From: Streptomyces armeniacus
Lineage (GTDB): Bacteria > Actinomycetota > Actinomycetes > Streptomycetales > Streptomycetaceae
DNA: 64,000 nucleotides
Reading direction: 5' to 3'
NCBI RefSeq assembly: GCF_003355155.1
Contig: NZ_CP031320.1
Coordinates: forward strand, 4,269,367-4,333,366
The position numbers were made by a program, and so were the translations under genes. Positions 21,201-30,119 of the stretch are shown here, one piece after another; within the stretch, counting starts at the first letter, position 1; every line of letters begins with the position of its first letter. A model generated the notes under the pieces. It worked only from the letters and a program-made list of their open reading frames with translations, had not been told where the DNA came from and ran no database searches.

Positions 21201-21477
21201 CGACGGGCCGGCGCCCGCCGGCGCGGACCGGGCCGCCGCGGACCGCTCCACGTCCGACCGCGCCGCCGCCGGCCCAGCCGCCGACCGCCCCGCGCCCGAA
21301 CGGGCCGGTGCCGAACGGGTGGCGGCGGACCGGGTGGCCGCCGAGCGCGCGGCGGGCAGCCGTTCGGTCGTGGTGGCGGGATCGCTGCCGGTCAGGCGCG
21401 GGGGAGTGTCCGGGCCCGACCCTGTGACACATCCCCCATTGCGCTCAAATAGTGAGACGACTGTCCCACCCACTTGA
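18265..21477 (+). CDS. membrane PAS-GGDEF protein with degenerate EAL domain
   Basis: The protein has about 1070 residues. A membrane region of several helices (residues about 70-390) is followed by a PAS domain (near 410-530), an intact GGDEF domain (DPMTDLPNRALF, RLGGDEFAAL near 610) and an EAL-like domain (about 730-960). The EAL domain has lost key residues: the EAL signature reads VAAQPRW, the family DDFGTG reads LDGFGSG, and the TE metal site reads SDSDP. It is therefore probably a diguanylate cyclase with a regulatory, non-hydrolytic EAL part. A repetitive Ala/Asp/Arg tail ends it. ATG 18265 or ATG 18316 may be the start. Confidence 0.85.
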   Translation: MSVEGATPRQSCWGRTDMRTELGSRQARPGTGAQARARPGSRFGFRVRAERVDAGADGQARACPVPQLVLVAVCGAYATGAAFGWGSEMVALIMGDFGLSASALLAAASCFWYAKTHRGSRFRPAWFLFGLSSAMAGIGNGIWGWYEVVLRRPVPAASAADLCFLLFAPPALIGLLVLAKRPVTRAGWVCLGLDAWLIGGSLLTLSWSLALAHTGAWQDGNVARAALTLGYPMLDIALVSIALVLHFRGAGTSRPAINTAVSALGLTVLCDALFTLPLLRESYSSGHLLDAGWFAGSLLLAWAPWVGRRDGSVPPAPVRPEAGMSGKEKARQATPHHGRPIASSLAALTPYLSAAVCTLGIIYNSLDGRELDRVVLFTGCTVVLALVVRQGIMLLDNIALTQELAHKENHFRSLVQGSSDVIMIAASTGALRYVSPAAAGVYGRDSDELIGSELAALIHPEDLARVLHEVRRFLAAAPGAEPSTRIECRFRHGAGHWLNIESTVNRYQGGLIFNCRDVTERVRLQAQLQHNASHDPMTDLPNRALFTERVRQALSGRRGGDSEAAVLFIDLDGFKAVNDTVGHQAGDELLIHAAHRLQESVRAGDTAARLGGDEFAALILGEPGPRDPAAREHRIREIADRLRLTLSEPYRVEGNEMRVAASIGVAFAEPGISPADLLRNADLAMYRAKQAGKARVELYAPQMQTDVAQRTERADQLRGALHRGEFALLHQPIVELGNGTVTGVAAQPRWRSAQGILFTPAEFLRADGRAGGRAGGEPQGDRAAEMSRWLLEEAVSQAAARHRAGIEAPVTVRLSAGRVTDRSLALNRVEELLGRHGLPPGSLILELSDSDPRIPLDELEQRLNALRKLGVRIALDGFGSGYAAMAALRRLPLDILCLDRGLVDGIAESVRLRKITAGLLRIAGDLGLMSIADGVDLPDQVTVLRAMGCTHGQGAAFSGALDEHRLRRALARGGFPVPGDGPAPAGADRAAADRSTSDRAAAGPAADRPAPERAGAERVAADRVAAERAAGSRSVVVAGSLPVRRGGVSGPDPVTHPPLRSNSETTVPPT

Positions 21478-21510
21478 CACCCTGTGGCCTGCCGGAGGAA
21501 GGTCAGTGCC

Positions 21511-21552
21511 ATGCGCACCCGAATTCTCGTACTTGGACAGCGCGTCTGCTGA
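21511..21552 (+). CDS. ilvB leader peptide (transcription attenuation)
   Basis: A 13-codon ORF reads MRTRILVLGQRVC and is preceded by GGAGGAAGG (21494-21502). The run Ile-Leu-Val-Leu contains exactly the three end products of the downstream ilvBNC pathway. Actinobacterial ilvB genes are known from comparative work to carry such leader peptides. Ribosome stalling on these codons when branched-chain amino acids are scarce would change folding of the following hairpins. It is too short for ordinary gene finders. Confidence 0.85.
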   Translation: MRTRILVLGQRVC

Positions 21553-21579
21553 CCGGGACCCCATGAAGTCCCGCGTCCC

Positions 21580-21626
21580 CAGCGGCGCGCTCCCCTCGCT
21601 TGCCATCCGGCACGGGGGGTTTTTTG
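21580..21626 (+). terminator. ilvB attenuator hairpin
   Basis: After the leader peptide a GC-rich hairpin (CCCC near 21593 and TGCC at 21601-21604 pairing with GGCA at 21609-21612 and the G run at 21614-21619) runs into T6 at 21620-21625. It lies 110 bases before ilvB, inside the untranslated leader, so it is an attenuator and not the end of a gene. The exact competing stem was not resolved by eye. Confidence 0.7.
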
Positions 21627-21735
21627 TTGCACCAGCACTCGAGCACCACCCGCTATCCAGACCGCAGACCGCGCGAAACGAGCGTCAACCGCGCGCTACG
21701 AGCGTCAACCCTCACTCTCCGAGAAGAGACAGACG

Positions 21736-23604
21736 ATGACCGAGCAGGCCACCGGGGCCCCTAAACCGCAGCCGCGGGCCCGAAACGGCGGGCATCAGCA
21801 GCCCGCCACTGTCGAACACATGACGGGCGCCCAGTCCCTCATCCGTTCTCTCGAGGAAGTCGGCGCCGACACCGTATTCGGCATTCCGGGCGGCGCGATC
21901 CTGCCCGCGTACGACCCCATGATGGACTCCACGACGGTCCGCCACGTCCTCGTGCGGCACGAGCAGGGTGCGGGCCACGCGGCGACCGGTTACGCGCAGG
22001 CCACCGGCAAGGTCGGGGTGTGCATGGCCACTTCGGGCCCCGGTGCGACCAACCTCGTCACCCCCATCGCCGACGCGCACATGGACTCCGTGCCCCTCGT
22101 CGCCATCACCGGCCAGGTGGCGTCGGCCGCGATCGGCACCGACGCGTTCCAGGAAGCCGACATCTGCGGCATCTCCATGCCCATCACCAAGCACAACTTC
22201 CTGGTCACGGACGCGGCGGAGATCCCCCGTACGATCGCCGAGGCGTTCCACATCGCCTCCACCGGACGTCCGGGCCCGGTCCTCGTGGACATCGCCAAGG
22301 ACGCGCTCCAGACCCGTACGGCCTTCTCCTGGCCGCCGCAGCAGGACCTCCCCGGCTACCGCCCGGTCACCAAGCCGCACGCCAAGCAGATCCGGGAGGC
22401 CGCGAAGCTGATCGCCGCGGCCGAGCGCCCCGTGCTCTACGTCGGCGGCGGCGTGCTCAAGGCGCGGTCCACCGCCGAGTTGAAGGTCCTCGCCGAGCTG
22501 ACCCGCGCGCCCGTGACGACGACCCTGATGGGCATCGGCGCGTTCCCCGACAGCCACCCGCAGCATCTGGGCATGCCCGGCATGCACGGCACGGTCGCCG
22601 CCGTCACCGCGCTCCAGAAGGCCGACCTGATCGTGGCGCTGGGCGCCCGCTTCGACGACCGGGTGACCGGGAAGCTGGACTCGTTCGCGCCGTACGCGAA
22701 GATCGTGCACGCCGACGTCGACCCGGCCGAGATCGGCAAGAACCGGGCCGCCGACGTGCCGATCGTCGGTGACGCCCGCGAGGTCATCGCGGACCTGGTG
22801 GTCGCGGTGCAGGCGGAGTACGAGGCGCGCCGCGGCGAAGAGGGCGCACCCGACGGGTACCAGGAGTGGTGGAACCAGCTGAACCGCTGGCGGGAGACGT
22901 ACCCCCTGGGCTACGACCTGCCCGACGACGGCTCCCTCTCGCCCCAGCAGGTCATCGAGCGCATCGGCCAGCTCGCCCCGGAGGGCACCGTGTACGCGGC
23001 GGGCGTCGGCCAACACCAGATGTGGGCGGCGCACTACATCCGCTACGAGCAACCCGCCACGTGGCTCAACTCCGGCGGTCTCGGCACCATGGGCTACGCG
23101 GTGCCGGCCGCGCTGGGCGCGAAGGTGGGCGTGCCGGACCGTACGGTCTGGGCGATCGACGGCGACGGCTGCTTCCAGATGACCAACCAGGAGCTGGTGA
23201 CCGCCGCGCTGAACAACATCCCCATCAAGGTCGGGATCATCAACAACGGCGCCCTCGGCATGGTCCGCCAGTGGCAGACGCTCTTCTACAACCAGCGGTA
23301 CTCCAACACCGTGCTGCACGCCGGCCCGGAGGCGGACGGCAAGACCCCGTCCCACGGCACCCGCGTCCCCGACTTCGTGAAGCTGGCCGAGGCCATGGGC
23401 TGCGTCGGCATCCGCTGCGAGGACCCGGAGCAGCTGGACGCGGTGATCGAGAAGGCGAACTCGATCAACGACCGCCCCGTCGTCGTCGACTTCATCGTGC
23501 ACGAGGACGCGATGGTCTGGCCGATGGTCGCGGCAGGCACCTCCAACGACGAGGTCATGGCGGCGCGCGGCGTCCGGCCGGACTTCGGCGACAGCGACGA
23601 CTGA
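21736..23604 (+). CDS. ilvB: acetolactate synthase large subunit
   Basis: The product has 622 residues and catalyses the TPP-dependent joining of pyruvate with pyruvate or 2-ketobutyrate, the first common step to valine, leucine and isoleucine. Signatures are clear: [28 protein letters not shown] with the catalytic glutamate, and the TPP motif [12 protein letters not shown]...[15 protein letters not shown] 21736 follows CCGAGAAGAGAC. It is the first gene of ilvBNC, with ilvN 19 bases downstream, and is controlled by the leader peptide and attenuator described above. Confidence 0.97.
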   Translation: MTEQATGAPKPQPRARNGGHQQPATVEHMTGAQSLIRSLEEVGADTVFGIPGGAILPAYDPMMDSTTVRHVLVRHEQGAGHAATGYAQATGKVGVCMATSGPGATNLVTPIADAHMDSVPLVAITGQVASAAIGTDAFQEADICGISMPITKHNFLVTDAAEIPRTIAEAFHIASTGRPGPVLVDIAKDALQTRTAFSWPPQQDLPGYRPVTKPHAKQIREAAKLIAAAERPVLYVGGGVLKARSTAELKVLAELTRAPVTTTLMGIGAFPDSHPQHLGMPGMHGTVAAVTALQKADLIVALGARFDDRVTGKLDSFAPYAKIVHADVDPAEIGKNRAADVPIVGDAREVIADLVVAVQAEYEARRGEEGAPDGYQEWWNQLNRWRETYPLGYDLPDDGSLSPQQVIERIGQLAPEGTVYAAGVGQHQMWAAHYIRYEQPATWLNSGGLGTMGYAVPAALGAKVGVPDRTVWAIDGDGCFQMTNQELVTAALNNIPIKVGIINNGALGMVRQWQTLFYNQRYSNTVLHAGPEADGKTPSHGTRVPDFVKLAEAMGCVGIRCEDPEQLDAVIEKANSINDRPVVVDFIVHEDAMVWPMVAAGTSNDEVMAARGVRPDFGDSDD

Positions 23605-23623
23605 GGAACGGAGACACCGTCAG

Positions 23624-24148
23624 ATGTCCAAGCACACACTCTCCGTCCTGGTGGAGAACACGCCGGGGATCCTGGCCAGGATCGCGGCGCTGTTCTCCCG
23701 GCGCGGGTTCAACATCGACTCGCTGGCCGTCGGCGTCACCGAGCACCCCGACATCTCGCGCATCACCATCGTGGTGAACGTCGAGGACCTGCCGCTGGAG
23801 CAGGTCACGAAGCAGCTCAACAAGCTTGTCAACGTGCTGAAGATCGTCGAGCTGGAGCCCGGCGGCGCCGTCCAGCGTGAACTCGTTCTGGTGAAAGTCC
23901 GGGCGGACAACGCGACCCGCTCCCAGATCGTCGAGATCGTCCAGCTCTTCCGCGCCAAGACCGTCGACGTGTCGCCGGAGGCCGTGACCATCGAGGCCAC
24001 GGGCGGCAGTGACAAGCTCGAGGCGATGCTGAAGATGCTCGAGCCGTACGGGATCAAGGAACTGGTCCAGTCCGGCACGATCGCCATAGGGCGCGGGGCC
24101 CGTTCCATCACCGACCGGTCCCTGCGGGCGCTCGACCGGAGCGCCTGA
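23624..24148 (+). CDS. ilvN: acetolactate synthase small (regulatory) subunit
   Basis: The 174-residue protein starts MSKHTLSVLVENTPGILARI, the ACT domain of IlvN/IlvH (residues about 4-75), followed by the conserved C-terminal domain (ELVLVKVRAD, EATGGSDKLEAMLKML). It activates IlvB and gives feedback inhibition by valine. The start follows GGAACGGAGAC. It is 19 bases behind ilvB and clearly in the same operon. Confidence 0.97.
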   Translation: MSKHTLSVLVENTPGILARIAALFSRRGFNIDSLAVGVTEHPDISRITIVVNVEDLPLEQVTKQLNKLVNVLKIVELEPGGAVQRELVLVKVRADNATRSQIVEIVQLFRAKTVDVSPEAVTIEATGGSDKLEAMLKMLEPYGIKELVQSGTIAIGRGARSITDRSLRALDRSA

Positions 24149-24204
24149 GACTCCCGGCTCATTCCGAACACCGCTCGCCATACGGTGGGCAGCACCACAT
24201 CTGA

Positions 24205-25221
<1,017 letters not shown>

Positions 25222-25232
25222 GCGGTGGCACG

Positions 25233-25286
25233 CCCGGCGCGGGCCGCACTCGGATCACCGACGGCCCGGGTGCGGCCCGCGCCGGG
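25233..25286 (+). terminator. long GC-rich hairpin after ilvC
   Basis: A perfect 17-bp stem (25233-25249, CCCGGCGCGGGCCGCAC, with its complement at 25270-25286) encloses a 20-base loop, 11 bases after the ilvC stop. It lacks a T tract, as is common in Streptomyces. It separates ilvC from serA. Confidence 0.7.
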
Positions 25287-25504
25287 ACCATGCCACGCCC
25301 GCTCGGCGGATCCGCCGGACCGCCGGTGCGCCCTTCCGCTGGTGGATACACTGCAGGACATACGCGTCACAGGCTCACAGCGTCGTGCGTCTCCACGCGG
25401 CTGCCAACCGTCCACCGCCTTCGGCCGTCGGGACGCGGCCGTTTCTCCCCGTAGCTCTGCCAGCACGGGCGGCGCCCCCAGGACAAGTGAGGACTGAGAC
25501 CCAA

Positions 25505-27094
25505 GTGAGCAAGCCCGTAGTACTCATCGCCGAAGAGCTGTCGCCCGCCACGGTGGACGCGCTCGGTCCGGACTTCGAGATCCGCCAGTGCAATGGCGCC
25601 GACCGGGCAGAGCTCCTCGCCGCCATCGCGGACGTCGACGCCATCCTCGTGCGCAGCGCGACCAAGGTGGACGCCGAGGCCGTGGCGGCTGCCCGCAAGC
25701 TCAAGGTCGTCGCCCGCGCGGGCGTCGGCCTCGACAACGTCGACGTGCCCGCGGCCACCAAGGCGGGCGTCATGGTCGTCAACGCGCCCACGTCCAACAT
25801 CGTGACCGCCGCCGAGCTCGCCTGCGGCCTGCTGGTCGCCTCGGCCCGGAACATCCCGCAGGCCAACTCGGCGCTGAAGAACGGCGAGTGGAAGCGCAGC
25901 AAGTACACGGGCGTCGAGCTGTCCGAGAAGACGCTCGGCGTCGTCGGCCTCGGCCGCATCGGGGTGCTGGTCGCGCAGCGGATGTCGGCGTTCGGCATGA
26001 AGGTGGTGGCGTACGACCCGTTCGTACAGCCCGCCCGTGCCGCCCAGATGGGCGTGAAGCTGCTGTCGCTGGACGAGCTGCTGGAGGTCTCGGACTTCAT
26101 CACCGTGCACCTGCCGAAGACGCCCGAGACGCTGGGGCTGATCGGTGACGAGGCGCTGCACAAGGTGAAGCCGAGCGTCCGGATCGTGAACGCGGCCCGT
26201 GGCGGCATCGTGGACGAGGAGGCGCTGGCTGCGGCGCTCAAGGAGGGCCGTGTCGCGGGCGCGGGCCTGGACGTCTACGCCACCGAACCGTGCACGGACT
26301 CCCCGCTGTTCGAGTTCGACCAGGTCGTGTGCACCCCGCACCTGGGTGCCTCGACCGGCGAGGCGCAGGAGAAGGCCGGCATCTCGGTGGCCAAGTCCGT
26401 CCGCCTCGCGCTGGCGGGCGAGCTGGTGCCGGACGCGGTGAACGTACAGGGCGGCGTGATCGCCGAGGACGTACGGCCTGCGCTGCCGCTCGCGGAGAGG
26501 CTGGGCCGTATCTTCACCGCGCTGGCGGGCGAGGTCGCGGTGCGGCTCGATGTCGAGGTGTACGGCGAGATCACCCAGTACGACGTGAAGGTGCTCGAAC
26601 TCTCCGCGCTCAAGGGCGTGTTCGAGGACGTCGTGGACGACACGGTGTCGTACGTCAACGCGCCGCTGTTCGCCCAGGAGCGCGGCGTCGAGGTGCGGCT
26701 GACGACCTCCAGCGAGTCGCCCGAGCACCGCAACGTCGTGATCGTGCGCGGCACCCTCGGCACCGGCGAGGAGGTGTCGGTGTCCGGCACCCTGAGCGGC
26801 CCGCGGCACCAGCAGAAGATCGTTGCCGTCGGCGAGCACGACGTGGACCTGGCGCTCGCGGACCACATGGCCTTCCTGCGCTACGCCGACCGCCCCGGCG
26901 TGGTCGGCCAGGTCGGCCGCATCCTCGGCGAGACGGGCATCAACATCGCGGGCATGCAGGTCTCCCGGGCGACGGTGGGCGGCGAGGCCCTGGTGGCGCT
27001 CACCGTGGACGACACGATTCCGGCGGCGGTGCTGACGGAGATCGCGGGCGAGATCGGCGCGACCTCAGCCCGCAGCGTGAACCTGGAGGGCTGA
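25505..27094 (+). CDS. serA: D-3-phosphoglycerate dehydrogenase
   Basis: The 529-residue enzyme performs the first step of serine synthesis, oxidising 3-phosphoglycerate with NAD. The N-terminal catalytic and Rossmann domains show VVARAGVGLDNVDVPAA, LGVVGLGRIGVLVAQRM, NAARGGIVDEEAL and CTPHLGAST. The C-terminal half has the allosteric substrate-binding domain and a final ACT domain (RYADRPGVVGQVGRILGETGINIAGMQV). This long form is usual in actinobacteria. GTG 25505 was chosen because it gives the standard VSKPVVLIAEE start; GTGAGGA lies upstream. Confidence 0.97.
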   Translation: MSKPVVLIAEELSPATVDALGPDFEIRQCNGADRAELLAAIADVDAILVRSATKVDAEAVAAARKLKVVARAGVGLDNVDVPAATKAGVMVVNAPTSNIVTAAELACGLLVASARNIPQANSALKNGEWKRSKYTGVELSEKTLGVVGLGRIGVLVAQRMSAFGMKVVAYDPFVQPARAAQMGVKLLSLDELLEVSDFITVHLPKTPETLGLIGDEALHKVKPSVRIVNAARGGIVDEEALAAALKEGRVAGAGLDVYATEPCTDSPLFEFDQVVCTPHLGASTGEAQEKAGISVAKSVRLALAGELVPDAVNVQGGVIAEDVRPALPLAERLGRIFTALAGEVAVRLDVEVYGEITQYDVKVLELSALKGVFEDVVDDTVSYVNAPLFAQERGVEVRLTTSSESPEHRNVVIVRGTLGTGEEVSVSGTLSGPRHQQKIVAVGEHDVDLALADHMAFLRYADRPGVVGQVGRILGETGINIAGMQVSRATVGGEALVALTVDDTIPAAVLTEIAGEIGATSARSVNLEG

Positions 27095-27124
27095 CTGCGG
27101 CGGCGGCCGCGGCCGCTGTCGTAC

Positions 27125-27165
27125 GGGCCCGGACCGGCGCTTCGTCGCCTGGTCCGGGCCCTTTC
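27125..27165 (+). terminator. terminator after serA
   Basis: Arms GGGCCCGGACC (27125-27135) and GGTCCGGGCCC (27151-27161) form an 11-bp perfect stem followed by TTT, 30 bases after the serA stop. Confidence 0.8.
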
Positions 27166-27223
27166 GCGTGCCCGGACCCGCATGTGGGGGAGCGGCGCGA
27201 CTTCGCTATCACTTCCCTTCAGA

Positions 27224-27282
27224 TGGATGAAATCTCTCCGCTTAGCCCTTAGCGTCGTATGTAGACGGAGGAAATTCATCCA
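27224..27282. promoter_or_regulatory. interrupted inverted repeat upstream of the tetR gene
   Basis: Arms TGGATGAAATCTCTCCG (27224-27240) and CGGAGGAAATTCATCCA (27266-27282) match in the outer 8 and inner 5 bases, with symmetric 4-base mismatches and a 25-base centre. It lies about 37 bases before the TetR-family start and is a candidate operator for that regulator. Confidence 0.45.
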
Positions 27283-27318
27283 CCTGCACAACCGTGTGGG
27301 ACTGACCGGAGGTGTGGA

Positions 27319-27990
27319 ATGCGCGCGGACGCCCAGCACAACCGCGAACAGATCCTGCGGGCCGCCCGACAGATCTTCGTCCACGAGGGCCCGGACGCGC
27401 CGCTCGACGTGATCGCCCGGCGCGCGGGCGTCGGCGTCGCCACGCTCTACCGCCGCTTCCCGACCCGGGACGACCTGATCCGGGCCGTCGCGGCCGACAC
27501 GCTGGAGCTGCTGTACGAGGGGGTCACCCGGGCCGCGGCGGAGGAGGGCGACCCGTTCGAGGCGCTGCGGCGCTTCATGCACGCGGCCCTCGACCTCAAC
27601 ATCGGCGCGGTGATGCCGTCGCTGTTCGGCCGGTTCGAGGCGGACCGCGTCCTCAGCGAGGTGCGCGACGCCGTCGATCCGCTGCACGACCTGATGTCCA
27701 GGGCCCAGGAGGCGGCGCTGCTGCGCGCGGACGCGGCTCCCGGCGATGTCATCTTTATGATCATCCGGCTGACCCGGCCGCTGCCCGGCGGCGGCTTCCC
27801 CGAGGACGGCGCCCTCGCGCACCGCCAGCTCGAGATCTACATCGACGGACTGCGCCCGTCCGCCGCCTGGCCGCGCGAGGAACGGCTGCCGGGGCCGGCG
27901 ATCGGCGTCCCCTGGTTCCGGCGCATCCGCGCACGGATGGCGAAGGGGATGGCCGGGGTGGAGGGTGGCGAGCGCGACAGTCCCTCGTAG
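27319..27990 (+). CDS. TetR family transcriptional regulator
   Basis: The 223-residue protein begins MRADAQHNREQILRAARQIF and contains VIARRAGVGVATLYRRFPTRDDLI, a typical TetR helix-turn-helix at residues about 10-55. The C-terminal ligand domain is of the kind often annotated SbtR-like. GGAGGTG stands just before ATG 27319. It is followed on the same strand by an MFS exporter, a common pairing in which the TetR protein represses the pump. The inverted repeat at 27224-27282 may be its operator. Confidence 0.85.
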   Translation: MRADAQHNREQILRAARQIFVHEGPDAPLDVIARRAGVGVATLYRRFPTRDDLIRAVAADTLELLYEGVTRAAAEEGDPFEALRRFMHAALDLNIGAVMPSLFGRFEADRVLSEVRDAVDPLHDLMSRAQEAALLRADAAPGDVIFMIIRLTRPLPGGGFPEDGALAHRQLEIYIDGLRPSAAWPREERLPGPAIGVPWFRRIRARMAKGMAGVEGGERDSPS

Positions 27991-28146
27991 CGCACCACCC
28001 CCTCGTAGTGCCCCCGCCCGCTGCGCACTCCGCGCCACCCGCGCCCGCGCCACTCGCGCGTTCCGCGCCCGCGCCGCCGGCTGCCGCTGACGCCACCGCT
28101 TACGGCGGCGGCTCGAACCGCAAGACCGCAAGAGGGAGTAACTGTC

Positions 28147-29646
28147 ATGGCCACAACAACTCCGGCGCCCATCCCCAGTGCCGCGGAGAGCAACCCGCGC
28201 CGCTGGCTCGCGCTCGTCTTCATCGGGCTCGCGCAGCTGATGATCGTGCTCGACATCACGATCGTGAACATCGCGCTGCCCTCGGCCCAGCAGGACCTGG
28301 GCATCTCCAGCGGCGACCGCCAGTGGGTCATCACCGCGTACACCCTGTCGTTCGGCAGCCTGCTGCTCCTCGGCGGCCGTATCGCCGACTACACGGGGCG
28401 CCGCCGCGCCTTCCTCATCGGGCTGCTCGGCTTCGCGGGCGCGAGCGCGCTCGGCGGAGCCGCGGCCAACTTCGGCATGCTGCTCGCCGCCCGTACGCTG
28501 CAGGGCGTCTTCGCCGCCCTGCTCGCCCCGGCCGCGCTCTCCCTGCTCACCGTCAGCTTCACCGAGGCACGCGAACGCGCCAAGGCGTTCGGCGTGTTCG
28601 GCGCCATTGCCGCCGGCGGCGGCGCGGTGGGGCTGGTCGTCGGCGGGCTGCTCACCGAGTACCTGGACTGGCGCTGGTGCCTGTACGTGAACGTGCCGAT
28701 CGCCGTCATCGCCGCACTCGGCTGGACCGCGCTCCCCGCCGACCAGCGCTCCGCCACCCGGCACCGCATCGACGTACCCGGCGTACTGCTCGCCGTCACC
28801 GGCCTGGTCGCCGTCGTCTACGGCTGCAGCGAGGCCGAGTCCGAGGGCTGGGACTCCCAACTCGTCGTCGGGCTGCTGTCGGTGGGCATCGTGCTGCTCG
28901 TCTCGTTCGTGCTCTACGAGGGCCGCCGCGCCGAACGCCCCCTGCTGCCGCTGCGCGTCATCGCCGACCGGGCGCGGGGCAGCGCCTATCTGGCGGTGGC
29001 GCTGTCGGTCGTCGCCATGTTCGGCATGTTCCTGTTCCTCACCTACTACATGCAGGTCGTCAAGGACTACTCGGCGGTGCTCACCGGCGTCGCGTTCCTG
29101 CCCCTCACCGCGGGCGTACTGCTCTCCGCTGGCGGCATCGCCTCCCGGCTGCTGCCGAGGGTCGCACCGCGGCTGCTGGTGGTGCCGGGGCTGCTGACCA
29201 CCGCCAGCGGCACCCTGTGGCTCGTCTTCCTGGAGGCGGACACGTCGTACGCCACCGGGGTGCTGCCCGCCGAGATCCTGGTCGGCCTCGGGATGGGCCT
29301 GGTGATGGCGCCGGCGATGAACTACGCCACCCACGGCGTGCGCCCGGAGGACGCCGGCATCGCGTCCGCCACCGTCAACACCTCGCAGCAGATCGGCGGT
29401 TCGATCGGCACGGCGCTGCTCAACACCATCGCCACCAGCACGACCAGCGACTACCTCGCGGACCGACCCAAGGCGCCGCCCGTGCTGCGGGACGGGCTGG
29501 TCGAGGGGTTCTCGGCGGCGTACGCGGTGGCGACCGCCATCCTGGTGGCCGCGGCGATCGCCGTCGGCCTGCTGATGAACACCCCGCGGCCGCGGCGCGA
29601 GTCCGGCCCGGCGCAGGACGCGCCCGCGGCGGTGCACCTGGGCTGA
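28147..29646 (+). CDS. DHA2-family MFS drug exporter (EmrB/QacA type)
   Basis: The 499-residue protein has about 14 hydrophobic segments and the DHA2 motifs: LDITIVNIALPSAQQDLG in the first helix, WVITAYTLSFGSLLLLGGRIADYTGRR in helices 2-3 and GVLLAVTGLVAVVYG in the centre. It would export hydrophobic compounds using the proton gradient. The TetR regulator lies upstream on the same strand. A strong terminator follows, then the lasso-peptide cluster. Because that cluster contains no ABC transporter, this pump could serve it, but that is only inference. Confidence 0.85.
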   Translation: MATTTPAPIPSAAESNPRRWLALVFIGLAQLMIVLDITIVNIALPSAQQDLGISSGDRQWVITAYTLSFGSLLLLGGRIADYTGRRRAFLIGLLGFAGASALGGAAANFGMLLAARTLQGVFAALLAPAALSLLTVSFTEARERAKAFGVFGAIAAGGGAVGLVVGGLLTEYLDWRWCLYVNVPIAVIAALGWTALPADQRSATRHRIDVPGVLLAVTGLVAVVYGCSEAESEGWDSQLVVGLLSVGIVLLVSFVLYEGRRAERPLLPLRVIADRARGSAYLAVALSVVAMFGMFLFLTYYMQVVKDYSAVLTGVAFLPLTAGVLLSAGGIASRLLPRVAPRLLVVPGLLTTASGTLWLVFLEADTSYATGVLPAEILVGLGMGLVMAPAMNYATHGVRPEDAGIASATVNTSQQIGGSIGTALLNTIATSTTSDYLADRPKAPPVLRDGLVEGFSAAYAVATAILVAAAIAVGLLMNTPRPRRESGPAQDAPAAVHLG

Positions 29647-29664
29647 GAGGGTCGCAGACCCCCG

Positions 29665-29700
29665 GGCCCCGCCGCCGGTTGCCGCCGGCGGCGGGGCCTT
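29665..29700 (+). terminator. terminator after MFS gene
   Basis: Arms GGCCCCGCCGCCGG (29665-29678) and CCGGCGGCGGGGCC (29685-29698) form a 14-bp perfect stem with a 6-base loop, then TT. It isolates the TetR/MFS pair from the lasso precursor gene. Confidence 0.8.
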
Positions 29701-29841
29701 CGGCTGCCCTGCCGGCTCAACGGTCGCGGGGGCAGCGCCCGTTGGCCCGCTCTAGGGGATGCACTAGGGCCCCGCTGTTACGTTGATCGTCCGATGCCGG
29801 ATGGCATCGATTTCAAGTCCCCGACGGGGAAAGGTGTGAAC

Positions 29842-29982
29842 ATGGACAAGCAGCTCGAAGACGCCACTCTGGAAGCGGTGGAATCGGCCGACATCGAGTT
29901 CGTGGGGAGCCTCGAGGACGTCACACACGGCGCGGCCCTCGCCCCCAACTTCGAGTCCATCGCGGGGCTGTGCTGGTGCTGA
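29842..29982 (+). CDS. putative lasso peptide precursor (A)
   Basis: The 46-residue peptide starts at ATG 29842, preceded by GGGGAAAGG; an upstream in-frame ATG (29794) has no such site. It is followed by lasso B2, cyclase and B1 genes. The leader (residues 1-29) ends FVGSLEDVTH, with the threonine at position -2 that lasso proteases require. The predicted core, residues 30-46, is GAALAPNFESIAGLCWC (coded by 29929-29979). Gly1 and Glu9, the only acidic residue, would form a nine-residue macrolactam ring. The eight-residue tail carries two cysteines, C15 and C17. The usual leader YxxP motif is absent. I do not recognise this core from any lasso peptide I know. Confidence 0.8.
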   Translation: MDKQLEDATLEAVESADIEFVGSLEDVTHGAALAPNFESIAGLCWC

Positions 29983-30027
29983 CCCAGCCGCTCCGGCGGT
30001 CGTCCCCACTCTGAGACGCCGCTGAAC

Positions 30028-30069
30028 GGGCCGGTGCCGGTGCCCCGAGCCGTCGGCCGGCGCCGGCCC
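30028..30069 (+). terminator. stem-loop between lasso precursor and processing genes
   Basis: Arms GGGCCGGTGCCGG (30028-30040) and CCGGCGCCGGCCC (30057-30069) pair over 13 bp with one G-U, with a 16-base loop and TCTCC after it. It lies 45 bases after the precursor stop and 50 bases before B2. Such partial terminators commonly raise precursor mRNA over enzyme mRNA in peptide clusters. Confidence 0.6.
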
Positions 30070-30119
30070 TCTCCCCGTCTCCTCTTCCACTGTTTCCCCG
30101 TCCCGGAGAGTCGAGCGAA

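Noticed and set aside
29794..29841. Longer start for the lasso precursor
   Set aside because: The extra 16 residues have no ribosome-binding site, whereas ATG 29842 follows GGGGAAAGG. It stays possible but less likely.
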